Part shown: piece by piece, positions 15,312-24,425 of the stretch
How positions within the stretch are numbered: the stretch's first letter is position 1
Layout of the letters: each line of letters begins with the position of its first letter
NCBI GenBank assembly: GCA_008363385.1
Contig: RHKY01000004.1
Span: forward strand, 113,500 to 177,499
DNA: 64,000 bases
Source: Acidobacteriota bacterium
GTDB taxonomy: Bacteria > Acidobacteriota > Thermoanaerobaculia > UBA5066
Direction of reading: 5' to 3'
The notes under the pieces: generated by a model
Told to the model about the DNA's origin: nothing
What the model saw: only the letters and a program-made list of their open reading frames with translations
Databases searched by the model: none
Position numbers and translations under genes: made by a program

Positions 15312-17042
15312 TCAGCGCTTCCCGGACCCGGGGGCGGGCTCCTCCACCGTCAGGTACCGGCCGGCGGGCACGTCCGTGAGCACCTGCACCGTTCCGCTCG
15401 GCCAGCGGACCTCGAGGCGGTCCGCCTTCTGCGCCTTGCCGAGGCCGAAGTGGAGGCGCGGGTCGTTCACCGAGAGGTACGACTGCGACCGCTGGAAGAC
15501 CCGGACCTGCGTCTTCCCGCCGGCCGTGACGAGGACGCGGGCGCCGACCGGCTCGACGGGGCTCGCCGTCGGGACGAGGCGGACGCCGAGCCAGCGGTTG
15601 CCGTTCTCCGTCACGTTCCGGAGGACCGCCGGCGAGCCGTCGCCGTCGACGTGCGACACCACGACGTCGATCCTCCCGTCGTCGTCGAGGTCGCCGAAGG
15701 CCGCCCCCCGCCCCGACCGCTTCGCGGCGAAGTAGGGACCCGCCGCGGGCGCGGCGTCGGTGAACCGGCCGGTCCCGTCGTTGACGAGGAGCGTCGGCGC
15801 CTTGGGGACCATGAGGTCCGCCGCCCCGTTGGCGCCGAAGAGGTCGAGGTCCCCGTCGTTGTCCAGGTCGGCGAGCCCCCCGCCCCAGGTCTCCGCCCCG
15901 TCCATCGCCCGCCGCACGCCGCTCGTCTCGACGACGTCCTCGTACCGGCACGGCCCGGTGGCCCGGTAGAGGCTCTGGTAGCTCAGGTCGGTGACGAGGA
16001 GGTCGGCCCGCCCGTCGCCGTCCACGTCGCCGAGGGCGGCGTGCATGTGCCCGGTCCCCACACCGTCGAGGTTGACCGCCGCGCCCGCCTCGGCCGCGAC
16101 GTCGGAGAAGGCCCGCGGGCCCACCGAGCGGAAGAGGAAGTTGGGCTGGTGGTCGTTGGCCACGAAGACGTCCAGGCGCCCGTCCCCGTCGCAGTCGTAG
16201 ACCGTCAGCCCCATCGCCTTGGCCTGGGGGGCCGCGAGGCCCGCCTTCGCCGTCACGTCGACCCAGCGCCCGTCGCCGCCGCGGGCGTAGAGGATCGACT
16301 GCTGCCCCCGGTACTCGCCCGGGGAAGGCATCCGGTCCGGCGTCTTCGGGCTGCGGTAGGCCGGGTCGAACGCGAGGAAGTTCCCGACGAAGAGCTCCAG
16401 CCGCCCGTCCCCGTCCGCGTCGAAGGCCGACGCGCCGATGCTCCACTTGACCCAGCCGTTCAGCCTCTCGGGCCCGGCGAGGCCGGCCTCGGCCGTGCGG
16501 TCCGTGTAGGTCCCGTCCCCGTTGCCGAGGAGGAGCTCGTTCGGCCCGTAGTTGGAGAGGTAGAGGTCCTCCCTCCCGTCGCCGTCGAGGTCGGCGACCG
16601 TGGCGGCCATCGACCAGGCCTTCCCGCCCACCCCGGCGCGCTCCGTCACGTCGGTGAAGCGGAGCCCGCCGTCGTTGCGGTAGAGGGCGTTCCGCGCGGA
16701 GGCGAACCGGCTCCCGTCAGGGTCGCTGACGCCCGGGAGGTACCGGCCGTTCAGGAAGAGGAGGTCCATCCTCCCGTCCCCGTCCGCGTCGAGGAACGCC
16801 ACGCCCGAGCCGCTCGACTCGATCAGGTTGTCGTACCGGAGGTCGCCGAGGGCGTACCGGAAGCCGATCCCCGCGGAGGCCGTGACGTCCTCGAACCGGG
16901 GCCCGGAGGCCGCGCCAGCGGCGGAGACCGGAGCGGGGGTCGCGGGCGAAGCCGCTGGCCCGCGCGTCCCCCCGCACTCCGCCAGCGCGAGCCCGGCGAG
17001 AGCGGCGAGGGCGATCCCGGCAGCCCTTTTCCGCGTTCGCAT
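15312..17042 (-). CDS. CRTAC1/ASPIC-UnbV family secreted repeat protein
   Basis: The 576-residue protein starts at ATG 17042 behind GAGAGGGAGGG. A signal sequence (AAGIALAALAGLALAEC) with a possible lipobox cysteine precedes a series of FG-GAP/VCBS calcium-loop repeats of the type D-x-DGDGR-x-DL. The C-terminal domain matches ASPIC/UnbV, with GARV, QSYLSVND and LHFGLG followed by VRWPSGT. Such proteins are secreted beta-propellers of unclear function, common in Acidobacteriota and Planctomycetes. The gene stands alone, divergent from the peptidase at 17172. Confidence 0.88.
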   Translation of the reverse strand: MRTRKRAAGIALAALAGLALAECGGTRGPAASPATPAPVSAAGAASGPRFEDVTASAGIGFRYALGDLRYDNLIESSGSGVAFLDADGDGRMDLLFLNGRYLPGVSDPDGSRFASARNALYRNDGGLRFTDVTERAGVGGKAWSMAATVADLDGDGREDLYLSNYGPNELLLGNGDGTYTDRTAEAGLAGPERLNGWVKWSIGASAFDADGDGRLELFVGNFLAFDPAYRSPKTPDRMPSPGEYRGQQSILYARGGDGRWVDVTAKAGLAAPQAKAMGLTVYDCDGDGRLDVFVANDHQPNFLFRSVGPRAFSDVAAEAGAAVNLDGVGTGHMHAALGDVDGDGRADLLVTDLSYQSLYRATGPCRYEDVVETSGVRRAMDGAETWGGGLADLDNDGDLDLFGANGAADLMVPKAPTLLVNDGTGRFTDAAPAAGPYFAAKRSGRGAAFGDLDDDGRIDVVVSHVDGDGSPAVLRNVTENGNRWLGVRLVPTASPVEPVGARVLVTAGGKTQVRVFQRSQSYLSVNDPRLHFGLGKAQKADRLEVRWPSGTVQVLTDVPAGRYLTVEEPAPGSGKR

Positions 17043-17072
17043 CGGTGGTCCCTCCCTCTCGGGGGCGGATGA

Positions 17073-18143
<1,071 letters not shown>

Positions 18144-18179
18144 CGCCTCGCCGGCCCGCGGCGTAGGGGCCGGCTGTGG

Positions 18180-18185
18180 TACCTT
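18180..18185 (+). promoter_or_regulatory. -10 element upstream of the START-domain gene
   Basis: TACCTT lies 14 bases before the ATG at 18200. It decides the start, because the in-frame GTG at 18176 would lie upstream of the predicted transcript start. Confidence 0.45.
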
Positions 18186-18199
18186 TCGCCCGGGCAAGG

Positions 18200-18865
18200 A
18201 TGAGACACCGTCTCGTGTCGATCTTCACCGGGCGCCCCGCGGCGCCCGCGGTGCTCGCCGCGGCGCTCCTGGCCTCGCCCGCCGCGGCCGGGGACTGGAC
18301 GTTGGCCGTGGAGAAGCAGGGCGTGAAGGTCTGGACCCGGCAGGCACAGGGCGTGGACGTGCGGGAGGTGCGCGCCGAGTCGACGTTCGACCTCCCCGCG
18401 CCCAGGATCCTGGCGATGCTCGCCGACGTGGGCTCGTACTCCCGTCTGATGCCGCTGACGGACGAGTCGCGCCTCCTCCGCCGGGACGGACGCGCGGCCT
18501 GGTTCTACATGGTGATCGACCCGCCGTGGCTGTCGCACCGGGACTTCTGCATCCGGACGTGGCAGTGGCGGCGGGAGGACGGCGCCCTCGTCAGCGAGTG
18601 GGCGACGGACGAGGCGGGCTGCCCGGCCCCGCGCCCCGGGATGGTCCGGATCCTCCGGAACGAGGGGCGCTGGACGCTGACGGCGCTGGACGAGGGGACG
18701 ACGGTGGTCGGCTACGAGGCGCTCACCGACCCGGGAGGGAACGTCCCGAAGTGGATGGTGAACATGGGGACGCCGGGCTCGCTCGTGAACGTCTTCACGG
18801 CCCTCCGGAAGGCGGCGGAGCTCCCGGAGTACGAGGCGGCGGCGCGCCCCGAGGAGGAGCGATGA
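18200..18865 (+). CDS. Exported START-domain lipid-binding protein
   Basis: The protein has 221 residues from ATG 18200. A signal peptide (APAVLAAALLASPAAAGDW) is followed by a START-like fold: GVKVWTRQ, the ILAMLADVGSYSRLMPLTDE segment, WFYMVIDPPWLSHRD and a C-terminal helix (GSLVNVFTALRKAA). START domains bind lipids or sterols in a hydrophobic tunnel. The stop overlaps the start of the next gene by 4 bases (ATGA), so the two are translated together. The lipid is unknown. The nearby P450 and Rieske genes make a hydrophobic, perhaps isoprenoid, ligand worth testing. Confidence 0.82.
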   Translation: MRHRLVSIFTGRPAAPAVLAAALLASPAAAGDWTLAVEKQGVKVWTRQAQGVDVREVRAESTFDLPAPRILAMLADVGSYSRLMPLTDESRLLRRDGRAAWFYMVIDPPWLSHRDFCIRTWQWRREDGALVSEWATDEAGCPAPRPGMVRILRNEGRWTLTALDEGTTVVGYEALTDPGGNVPKWMVNMGTPGSLVNVFTALRKAAELPEYEAAARPEEER

Positions 18866-19695
18866 CGACGACGGGACCGGGCGCGGGGGGGCTGACCCTC
18901 ACGCTCCTCAACGGCGACAGCAGCTGGAAGATCGAGGTCGACGGGACGCGGCTCCTCCTCGACCCGTGGCTCGACGGGCCGGCGATCGTGGGGGTGAAAG
19001 CCCTCCACGTCGCCCGGCTGGGGACTCCGGCGGTGAAGCTCGAAGAGGTCCTCCCGGTCGACGCGCTCCTCGTCTCGCACCCCTTCCCCGACCACTGCAA
19101 CGCCACGACGCTGAGGCAGCTGCCCCGCGACCTCCCGGCCTTCGCGCCGCGCGTCGTCCGGCCGTTCCTGAAGGCGATCGGCCGCTTCCGGAGGGTGGGC
19201 GAGATCCCGAACCTGACGCGCGGCGGCGCGCCGCTCGTCGTCGGGAACGCGGACGTCGCCTGGTTCCGCGCCGCCGCCCCTCTCGACACGACCCACAACG
19301 CCCTCGTCGTCCGCGGGCGAAGGAGCGGGGCGACCGTCATGTACTGCCCGCACGCGGTCCTCCTCCAGGGCCCGACGATCGAGGCGGTCGAGCGGTACCT
19401 CGGCGGGCGCCTCGACGCCCTCCTCTGCTCGTTCACGCTCCTCGACCTGCCGGGCTACCTCGGGGGCGTCGCCAACCTGGGGAAGGAGGCGGCCGTCGCC
19501 CTCGTCGAGCGGCTCGCCCCCCGGCACGTCCTGGCGACCCACGACGGGGAGAAGCCGGACAGCGGCTTCATCGCGCGGGTCGAGAAGATCACGCGCCACC
19601 CCGACATCGTGTCGGCGCTCTCGGGACGCGCCCCGTCGTCGAGGCCCGTCGTCCCGGTGACCGGAGAGCCGCTGCCGCTGGTTCCGGCGGCGTAG
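18862..19695 (+). CDS. MBL-fold metallo-hydrolase
   Basis: The 277-residue protein starts at the ATG of an ATGA overlap with the START gene, behind GAGGAGGAGCG. It has a beta-lactamase-fold core: LLLDPWLDGP, the metal motif SHPFPDHCN (H-x3-DH), an ATVMYCPHA segment and LATHDGEKPD toward the C-terminus. The layout is closest to UlaG-like or lipid-related MBL hydrolases. No signal peptide is visible. Its substrate is not known. Co-translation with a START protein suggests a lipid-like molecule. Confidence 0.82.
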   Translation: MTTTGPGAGGLTLTLLNGDSSWKIEVDGTRLLLDPWLDGPAIVGVKALHVARLGTPAVKLEEVLPVDALLVSHPFPDHCNATTLRQLPRDLPAFAPRVVRPFLKAIGRFRRVGEIPNLTRGGAPLVVGNADVAWFRAAAPLDTTHNALVVRGRRSGATVMYCPHAVLLQGPTIEAVERYLGGRLDALLCSFTLLDLPGYLGGVANLGKEAAVALVERLAPRHVLATHDGEKPDSGFIARVEKITRHPDIVSALSGRAPSSRPVVPVTGEPLPLVPAA

Positions 19696-19715
19696 GCCAG
19701 CGCCGCCCCGGCGCC

Positions 19716-21887
19716 TCAGGAGCCGGCGGCCGCCGCCAGGCCGAGGAGGCGCTCGGCGACGGTCCGCGCGAGGTCTTCCCGGGCGCCCTCGGAGCCGGCC
19801 ACCAGCTCGACGAAGCGCTCGCCCGGGACCTCCAGAACGGTGACCGGGCCGGCGGCGCGGACCGTGGCGGTCCGCGGGCGGCCCTCGAGGAGGCCGACCT
19901 CGCCGAAGAAGTCGACCGCGCAGAGCTCCGCCACGACGAACTCCGCTCCCCCCTCGGGCCGGAGGACCACCTCGACGGTCCCTCGCGTCAGGACGTAGAA
20001 GCGGTCCGAGGGCTCCCCCTGCCGGACGATCTCCTCGCCCGCGCCGAAGCCCTGCGAGGCGCACGTGCCGGCGAGGCGGCCGACGGCCTCGGCGTCCATC
20101 TGCGGGAGGGCCCGCGCCAGGTTCGAGACCGAGGCCCGCCGCTCCATCACCTGGACGAGCTCCTGCCGCGTCAGGTCCCCCTCCACGGCGAGCGCGTGGA
20201 ACGCCTCGCGTCCGAGCGACAGCAGCGTCGAGCGCGTCGTGGCGCGGACGGTGGCCGTCCGGGGGACCCCCTGCAGGAGGCCGATCTCGCCGAACGGCTC
20301 GCCGGGGCCCAGGCGCGCGACGGGGCGCGGCTCGACGCCCGGCTCCTCGAGCAGCACCTCCACCTCCCCGCTCCTCACGACGTAGATCCGGTCCGAGGCG
20401 TCCCCCTGGCGGAAGACGACCTCGCCGGCGGCCACCGTCCGGAGCGCGAGGTCCGAGAGGACCTCCTCGCGGCGACCGGGAGAGAGGCCCCAGAGGGCCG
20501 CCGAGAGCCCCTCCCTCACTCCGGGAGCGGGCGCCGCGGCGTGCGCCGCCCGGCGCCCGCCGACCCGGAAGCGGAAGCGCGCCTCCGGGATCGGGACCGG
20601 GAGGGCGCGGACGCGGGCGACGTAGCTGGGCGGGGAGAGCTCCAGCCGGACCTCTCGCAGCACCCCGGCGACGACCGCCGCGGCCACCGCCTGGGAGTAG
20701 CCGCGCGCCGCGCAGGCGTGCGGCCCGAGCCCGAACGGCGCGAAGACGTGGGGACGGCGCGCCTCCGAGCGCGCCGGGGAGTGCCGTTGGGGGTCGAACG
20801 CCTCCGGGTCCCGGAAGAGCGCGGGGTCGAAGTGCGTGACGGGACCGGCCACGTAGACGGTCTCCCCTTCCTCGAACGCGAAACCGCCGAACTCGAACGG
20901 GGCGGCCACGACCCTCGGCAGGGCGATGGCCATCGGGTAGAGGCGCAGCGCCTCCAGGATCACGCCGTCGAGCGTCGACAGCGCCCGGAGCTCGCCGAGC
21001 CCGGGCGTCCCCCGCGCGAACGCCCCGTCCACCTCGGCCGTGACGGCCTCGAGGAGGCCGGGCCGCCGGAGGAGCTCGTAGAAGACGAAGCTGACCATCC
21101 GGTAGAGGTAGATCCCGGCGTTCTTCATCGGGAGCATCGCGAGCGCCAGGAGCGCCGCCGCGTCGTAGCGGCCCGGCGCGGCGGACTCGGCCGCCAGGAG
21201 GGCGTCCAGGAGGTCCGGCTCGCGGTGGAGCCCCGGCGGCGTCGCGCGGTGGTCCTCGAGCGCCTCCGAGACGAAGGCAGCGAAGCGGCGGCGCGCCGAG
21301 CGGACCGGCGGGAGGTAGAGGGCCGCCTCCGGGAGGACGCCCCCTACACCGACGACGCCCATCAGCGTGGCGTAGAGGCCGACGTCGCGGGAGAGGCGCT
21401 CCCCCGCCTCCCGGCCCGTCGTGCAGAGGGAGACGACGTCCATGACGAGCGGCGAAAGCGCCGAGGAGAGGGAGGAGACGGTGCCCTCGCGCCACGAGAG
21501 GGCCCGCTCCCTCACGGTCGAGAGGACGCGCGGCAGGAACGGCTCGATGGCCATGGCCGAGAGGCCCGGCGCCAGGAGCTGGCGCAGCTCGCGGTGCGCC
21601 TCCCCGTCGTGGGCGTTGGGGTACGCCTGGGTCCCGAGCTCGCGCGTCACCCGCGCGTAGGTCCTCCGCGCGCTGAAGACCCTGGTCCCCTCGAGGGCGA
21701 AGAAGCGGTTCGCCTCGAGCCCCGCCATCAGCGTCAGCGTCCGGCCCGGGTACGAGACGCGGAAGACCGGCCCGCACTCGGCGTGGCACCGGGCGAAGAA
21801 GCGGCACGGGTCCTTCGTCGCCCCGATCGAGCTCCCGAGGAGCGGGAGCCCGCGAGGCTTCGGGGCCTCGCGCGTGGCGCGCTTCAC
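19716..21887 (-). CDS. Cytochrome P450 fused to two cyclic-nucleotide-binding domains
   Basis: From GTG 21887 (GGAG seven bases upstream) the protein has 723 residues. Residues 10-445 are a P450: the K-helix ExxR is E312-R315 (EALRLYP) and the heme loop is FAPFGLGPHACAARG with the thiolate at C392. The I-helix reads KNAGIYLYRM (255-264) in place of the usual AGxDT, so the acid-alcohol pair used in O2 activation seems to be absent. Residues about 466-575 and 590-700 are two cyclic-nucleotide-binding domains with phosphate-binding cassettes FGEIGLLQGVPRTATV and FGEVGLLEGRPRTATV, both retaining the Glu and Arg that contact cAMP or cGMP. The gene is divergent from a Rieske oxygenase. Ligand-gated oxidation of a hydrophobic substrate is an inference. 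Confidence 0.92.
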   Translation of the reverse strand: MKRATREAPKPRGLPLLGSSIGATKDPCRFFARCHAECGPVFRVSYPGRTLTLMAGLEANRFFALEGTRVFSARRTYARVTRELGTQAYPNAHDGEAHRELRQLLAPGLSAMAIEPFLPRVLSTVRERALSWREGTVSSLSSALSPLVMDVVSLCTTGREAGERLSRDVGLYATLMGVVGVGGVLPEAALYLPPVRSARRRFAAFVSEALEDHRATPPGLHREPDLLDALLAAESAAPGRYDAAALLALAMLPMKNAGIYLYRMVSFVFYELLRRPGLLEAVTAEVDGAFARGTPGLGELRALSTLDGVILEALRLYPMAIALPRVVAAPFEFGGFAFEEGETVYVAGPVTHFDPALFRDPEAFDPQRHSPARSEARRPHVFAPFGLGPHACAARGYSQAVAAAVVAGVLREVRLELSPPSYVARVRALPVPIPEARFRFRVGGRRAAHAAAPAPGVREGLSAALWGLSPGRREEVLSDLALRTVAAGEVVFRQGDASDRIYVVRSGEVEVLLEEPGVEPRPVARLGPGEPFGEIGLLQGVPRTATVRATTRSTLLSLGREAFHALAVEGDLTRQELVQVMERRASVSNLARALPQMDAEAVGRLAGTCASQGFGAGEEIVRQGEPSDRFYVLTRGTVEVVLRPEGGAEFVVAELCAVDFFGEVGLLEGRPRTATVRAAGPVTVLEVPGERFVELVAGSEGAREDLARTVAERLLGLAAAAGS

Positions 21888-21945
21888 GGGCGCGCTCCAC
21901 GTCCGGGGGCGTCGATCGGGAGCTCGCCTCGCACGGCCTGCCGGA

Positions 21946-23052
21946 ATGCTCGGGCACGGGGCCGGGGCCGTCAAGGCCGCGTGTCTCACCGACGACGCCC
22001 GCGCTATCCTCCGCCCCCTGACGACGAGAGACGAGCGCTTCCCGTTCCCCCCCTTCCCGGACGGGTGGTACGCCCTGTGCCTCTCCGCGGAGCTGCCGGC
22101 GGGGAGCGTGCGCGGCACCGCCGCCTTCGGCCGGCGCCTCGTCCTCTTCCGGACCGCGTCGGGGCGCGCGGCGGTCGCCGAAGCCTTCTGCCCGCACCTC
22201 GGGGCGGACCTGTCCCGGGGCGGGCGCGTGGAGGGCGATCTGGTCGTCTGCCCGTTCCACGGCCTCGCCTTCGACGCCGGCGGGGCCTGCCGCGGCGGAC
22301 CGTACTCGCCCCTCCCGCAGGGCGGCCTGTCGGCCGTCGAGACGCGCGAGTCGCACGGACTCCTCCTCGCGTGGCACGCCGCCGACGGCCGCCCGCCGGA
22401 GTGGGAGGTCCCCGCGCTCCCGACGGAGGGGTTCACGCCCCTCCGGGCCCACCGCTTCCGGGTCCGCACGCACCCGCAGGAGACGACGGAGAACAGCGTC
22501 GACACCGCGCACCTCTCGGTCCTGCACGGGTACACCGACGTCGCGACTACCCGCCCGCTGGAGACGGAGGGCCCCGTCCTCCACGCGGCCTACCGGATGA
22601 CGCGCCGGGCCACGTTCGCCGGCCTCCCCGTGACGGCGCGGGCCGAGTTCGACGTCCTCGTCCACGGCCTGGGCCACTCGCACGTCGACATCGGCCTCCC
22701 CGAGCTGGGCCTCAGGGCGCGGCTCCTCGTCCTCCCCACCCCCGTGGACGGCGAGACGACCGAGCTCTGCCTGGCGGTGGCCGTGGAGGAGCCGCGGCGG
22801 CCGAGGGGCGCCGCCCGGCCGCTCGCGCTCCTGCCGCGAGGGCTCGCCGCCCGCCTCCTCAGGCGGACGTTCCTCTCCTGGGCCGCGGAGGACGTGGCGA
22901 AGGACGTCTCGGTCTGGGAGGCCAAGCGTTACCTCGAGGCCCCGGGGCTCGCGCGCGGGGACGGCCCGATCGCGGCGTACCGGCGGTGGTGCCGGCAGTT
23001 CTACGGGGAGCCGCCGCGGGAGACGGGCGTCAGCCAGGCGTCTCGTCGGTGA
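21946..23052 (+). CDS. Rieske non-heme iron oxygenase
   Basis: The reading frame has 368 residues from ATG 21946. The Rieske site is CPHLGADL ... CPFHG (C-x-H, 17 residues, C-x2-H). The mononuclear iron site is ENSVDTAHLSVLHGY (D, H, H), with a likely third ligand in AAEDVAKD. The pattern is that of single-component-type oxygenases such as KshA and cholesterol 7-desaturases, so a sterol-like or other polycyclic substrate is conceivable. The start is uncertain. Family members usually begin just before FPFPPFPDGWYAL, and a TATCCT hexamer (22005-22010) lies 7 bases before an in-frame CTG at 22018. A GTG at 21874 is also open. The 3' end overlaps the converging rluA-like gene by 23 bases. Confidence 0.87.
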   Translation: MLGHGAGAVKAACLTDDARAILRPLTTRDERFPFPPFPDGWYALCLSAELPAGSVRGTAAFGRRLVLFRTASGRAAVAEAFCPHLGADLSRGGRVEGDLVVCPFHGLAFDAGGACRGGPYSPLPQGGLSAVETRESHGLLLAWHAADGRPPEWEVPALPTEGFTPLRAHRFRVRTHPQETTENSVDTAHLSVLHGYTDVATTRPLETEGPVLHAAYRMTRRATFAGLPVTARAEFDVLVHGLGHSHVDIGLPELGLRARLLVLPTPVDGETTELCLAVAVEEPRRPRGAARPLALLPRGLAARLLRRTFLSWAAEDVAKDVSVWEAKRYLEAPGLARGDGPIAAYRRWCRQFYGEPPRETGVSQASRR

Positions 23053-23875
23053 CGCCGGCGCGGAGGTCGACCGTGCCGGCGCCGAAGGGGTCCGAGAACG
23101 CCAGCTCCACGGCCGTGAGCCTCAGCCCCTCGGCCCGGTTCCCCTCGCCGTACCGCGGGTCGCCCAGGACCGGGTGGCCGATCCCTGCCAGGTGCCTCCG
23201 GATCTGGTGCTGGCGGCCGGTCTCGATCGTCACCTCGAGGAGCGTCGTCCGCCGCAGAGGGTCGACCGACAGGATCGTCCAGAGAGTCCGGGCGGGCTTC
23301 CCGTCCAGCGGGGCGTCGACGATCCCCTCGCGCCCGTGCGCCGCCTCCACGTCCCCGGCGACCTCGGCCCGGTAGCGCTTCAAGATCCTCCCCTCCCGGA
23401 AGAGGGCCGAGAGGGCCGCCGCGGCGCCGGGGTCGTGGGCGACGAGGATCACCCCCGCCACCTCCCGGTCGAGCCGGTGGACGAGGAACGCGGGACGGCC
23501 GAGCCTCAGCTCCACCTGCCGGAGGAGAGAGGCGTGGTCCCCCCAGGGCGAGCCCTGCGAGAGGAGCCCCGCCGGCTTGACCCACGCCGACCACCGCCCG
23601 GCGTCGCGGAGGAGGGAGGCCTCGGGCGGGACGAGCGCCAGGAGCGCCGCGTCGTAGTTGAGCTCCAGACGATCGCCGACCCTCACCGCGGCCTTCACGC
23701 GGCGCAAGCGATGGAGGGGTTTCCCGCCGCGCGAGACCCAGACGGCCCCCTTGGCCATGGCGTCCTTCACCGAGCGGACGGAGAGGCCCGACACCTTCGC
23801 GACGCAGGCGGCCGCCTCGCCCGGGTCCCCGCCCTGGACCCGATGGCTGACCGTGAGCCTTCGGGGAGCTTCCAC
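23030..23875 (-). CDS. RluA-family pseudouridine synthase
   Basis: The protein has 281 residues from GTG 23875. The catalytic motif HRLDREVAG contains the conserved aspartate, and VTIETGRQHQIRRHLAGIGHPVLGD is the second family signature, with an S4-like RNA-binding region at the N-terminus (SVRSVKDAMAKGAVWVSRGG). It isomerises uridine in rRNA or tRNA; the target site cannot be read from sequence. The GTG is chosen because TATCGT lies 6 bases upstream, in the leaderless pattern seen elsewhere here. An ATG at 23947 is open but lies upstream of that element. Confidence 0.9.
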   Translation of the reverse strand: MEAPRRLTVSHRVQGGDPGEAAACVAKVSGLSVRSVKDAMAKGAVWVSRGGKPLHRLRRVKAAVRVGDRLELNYDAALLALVPPEASLLRDAGRWSAWVKPAGLLSQGSPWGDHASLLRQVELRLGRPAFLVHRLDREVAGVILVAHDPGAAAALSALFREGRILKRYRAEVAGDVEAAHGREGIVDAPLDGKPARTLWTILSVDPLRRTTLLEVTIETGRQHQIRRHLAGIGHPVLGDPRYGEGNRAEGLRLTAVELAFSDPFGAGTVDLRAGVTDETPG

Positions 23876-23881
23876 GCCCGG

Positions 23882-23887
23882 ACGATA
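23882..23887 (-). promoter_or_regulatory. -10 element of the pseudouridine synthase gene
   Basis: TATCGT on the minus strand ends 6 bases before the GTG start at 23875. No Shine-Dalgarno is present. Confidence 0.4.
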
Positions 23888-23953
23888 CCGCGACGGAAGG
23901 CCACGTAAGGATTCGCTACACCCGCGAGCCGGGGCGTTGAGATTCACAACTCG

Positions 23954-23972
23954 CCGTTGAAGAGCTCAACGG
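23954..23972. promoter_or_regulatory. Inverted repeat, operator candidate
   Basis: CCGTTGA-AGAGC-TCAACGG is a perfect 7-bp inverted repeat about 100 bases upstream of the redox operon. It looks like a dimeric regulator site. The half-sites resemble CRP/FNR but the spacer is one base too short. Confidence 0.4.
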
Positions 23973-23999
23973 TAAAGCGCCCGTCGCGTTCCGGCCCGA

Positions 24000-24063
24000 A
24001 ATCGCAAGTCACTGCAGGCGTGCGGTTTCCCGGATCTGCCGCTGTGGCAGCGGCCTTGCGATT
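24000..24063 (+). promoter_or_regulatory. Structured leader before the redox operon
   Basis: AATCGCAAG (24000-24008) is complementary to CTTGCGATT (24055-24063). They enclose a second hairpin, GCCGCTG-TGG-CAGCGGC (24038-24054), stacked directly on the 3' arm. The element ends 11 bases before the ATG at 24075. TTCCCGGATC is present both inside the loop and just before the start codon. It could be a cis-acting RNA or a protein site; no known riboswitch class was recognised. Confidence 0.45.
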
Positions 24064-24074
24064 CCCGGATCGCC

Positions 24075-24317
24075 ATGAAGTCTCCGCTGACGTGCCCGTA
24101 CCTCAAGGAAGTCGTGATGCTGTATTGCGACGCCTGCCACGTCCGGAAGATGGTGCCCCTGGACCACCTGGCCTCGGCCAGCCCCTGCCTCGTCCAGTCC
24201 TACGCCGACTGCCCCCTCTACCAGGAAGTCGTGGCCCGTGCACAGGCCGCCGCCGAGGAGGAGGGGGAGCTCTCCGACACCCCGACCGAAACCGAAGACA
24301 GGGAGGTGCACCCATGA
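24075..24317 (+). CDS. Small cysteine-rich protein, first gene of the redox operon
   Basis: The 80-residue protein has six cysteines in the first 46 residues: CPYLKEV, YCDACH, SPC and DCPLYQE. The tail is acidic. The spacing suggests a zinc or Fe-S site rather than heme, although CDACH is formally a C-x2-CH motif and no signal peptide is present. It overlaps the next gene by 4 bases (ATGA). The family is not recognised. Its place at the head of a ferredoxin/NrfD operon suggests assembly, sensing or electron transfer for that complex. Confidence 0.72.
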   Translation: MKSPLTCPYLKEVVMLYCDACHVRKMVPLDHLASASPCLVQSYADCPLYQEVVARAQAAAEEEGELSDTPTETEDREVHP

Positions 24318-24412
24318 TCGCCATTCTCCCGATCGCCCTCCTCGCCCTGCTCGTCCTGTCGATCCTCGAGCACGTCGACGGGCGGGGCTCCTCCGCCCCG
24401 AAGTCCCTGTAG
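24314..24412 (+). CDS. 32-residue single-helix membrane microprotein
   Basis: The short frame reads MIAILPIALLALLVLSIL followed by a polar tail of 14 residues. It starts in an ATGA overlap with the previous gene, with GGGAGG 7 to 8 bases upstream, and ends 13 bases before the ferredoxin gene. A single membrane helix and tight coupling fit the small accessory subunits often found in respiratory complexes. The function is otherwise unknown. Confidence 0.6.
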   Translation: MIAILPIALLALLVLSILEHVDGRGSSAPKSL

Positions 24413-24425
24413 CTGGAGTGAGCTG

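Noticed and set aside
23954-23972. FNR or CRP box upstream of the redox operon
   Set aside because: The half-sites look right, but the spacing between TTGA and TCAA is 5 rather than 6 bases. It is kept only as an unspecified inverted repeat.
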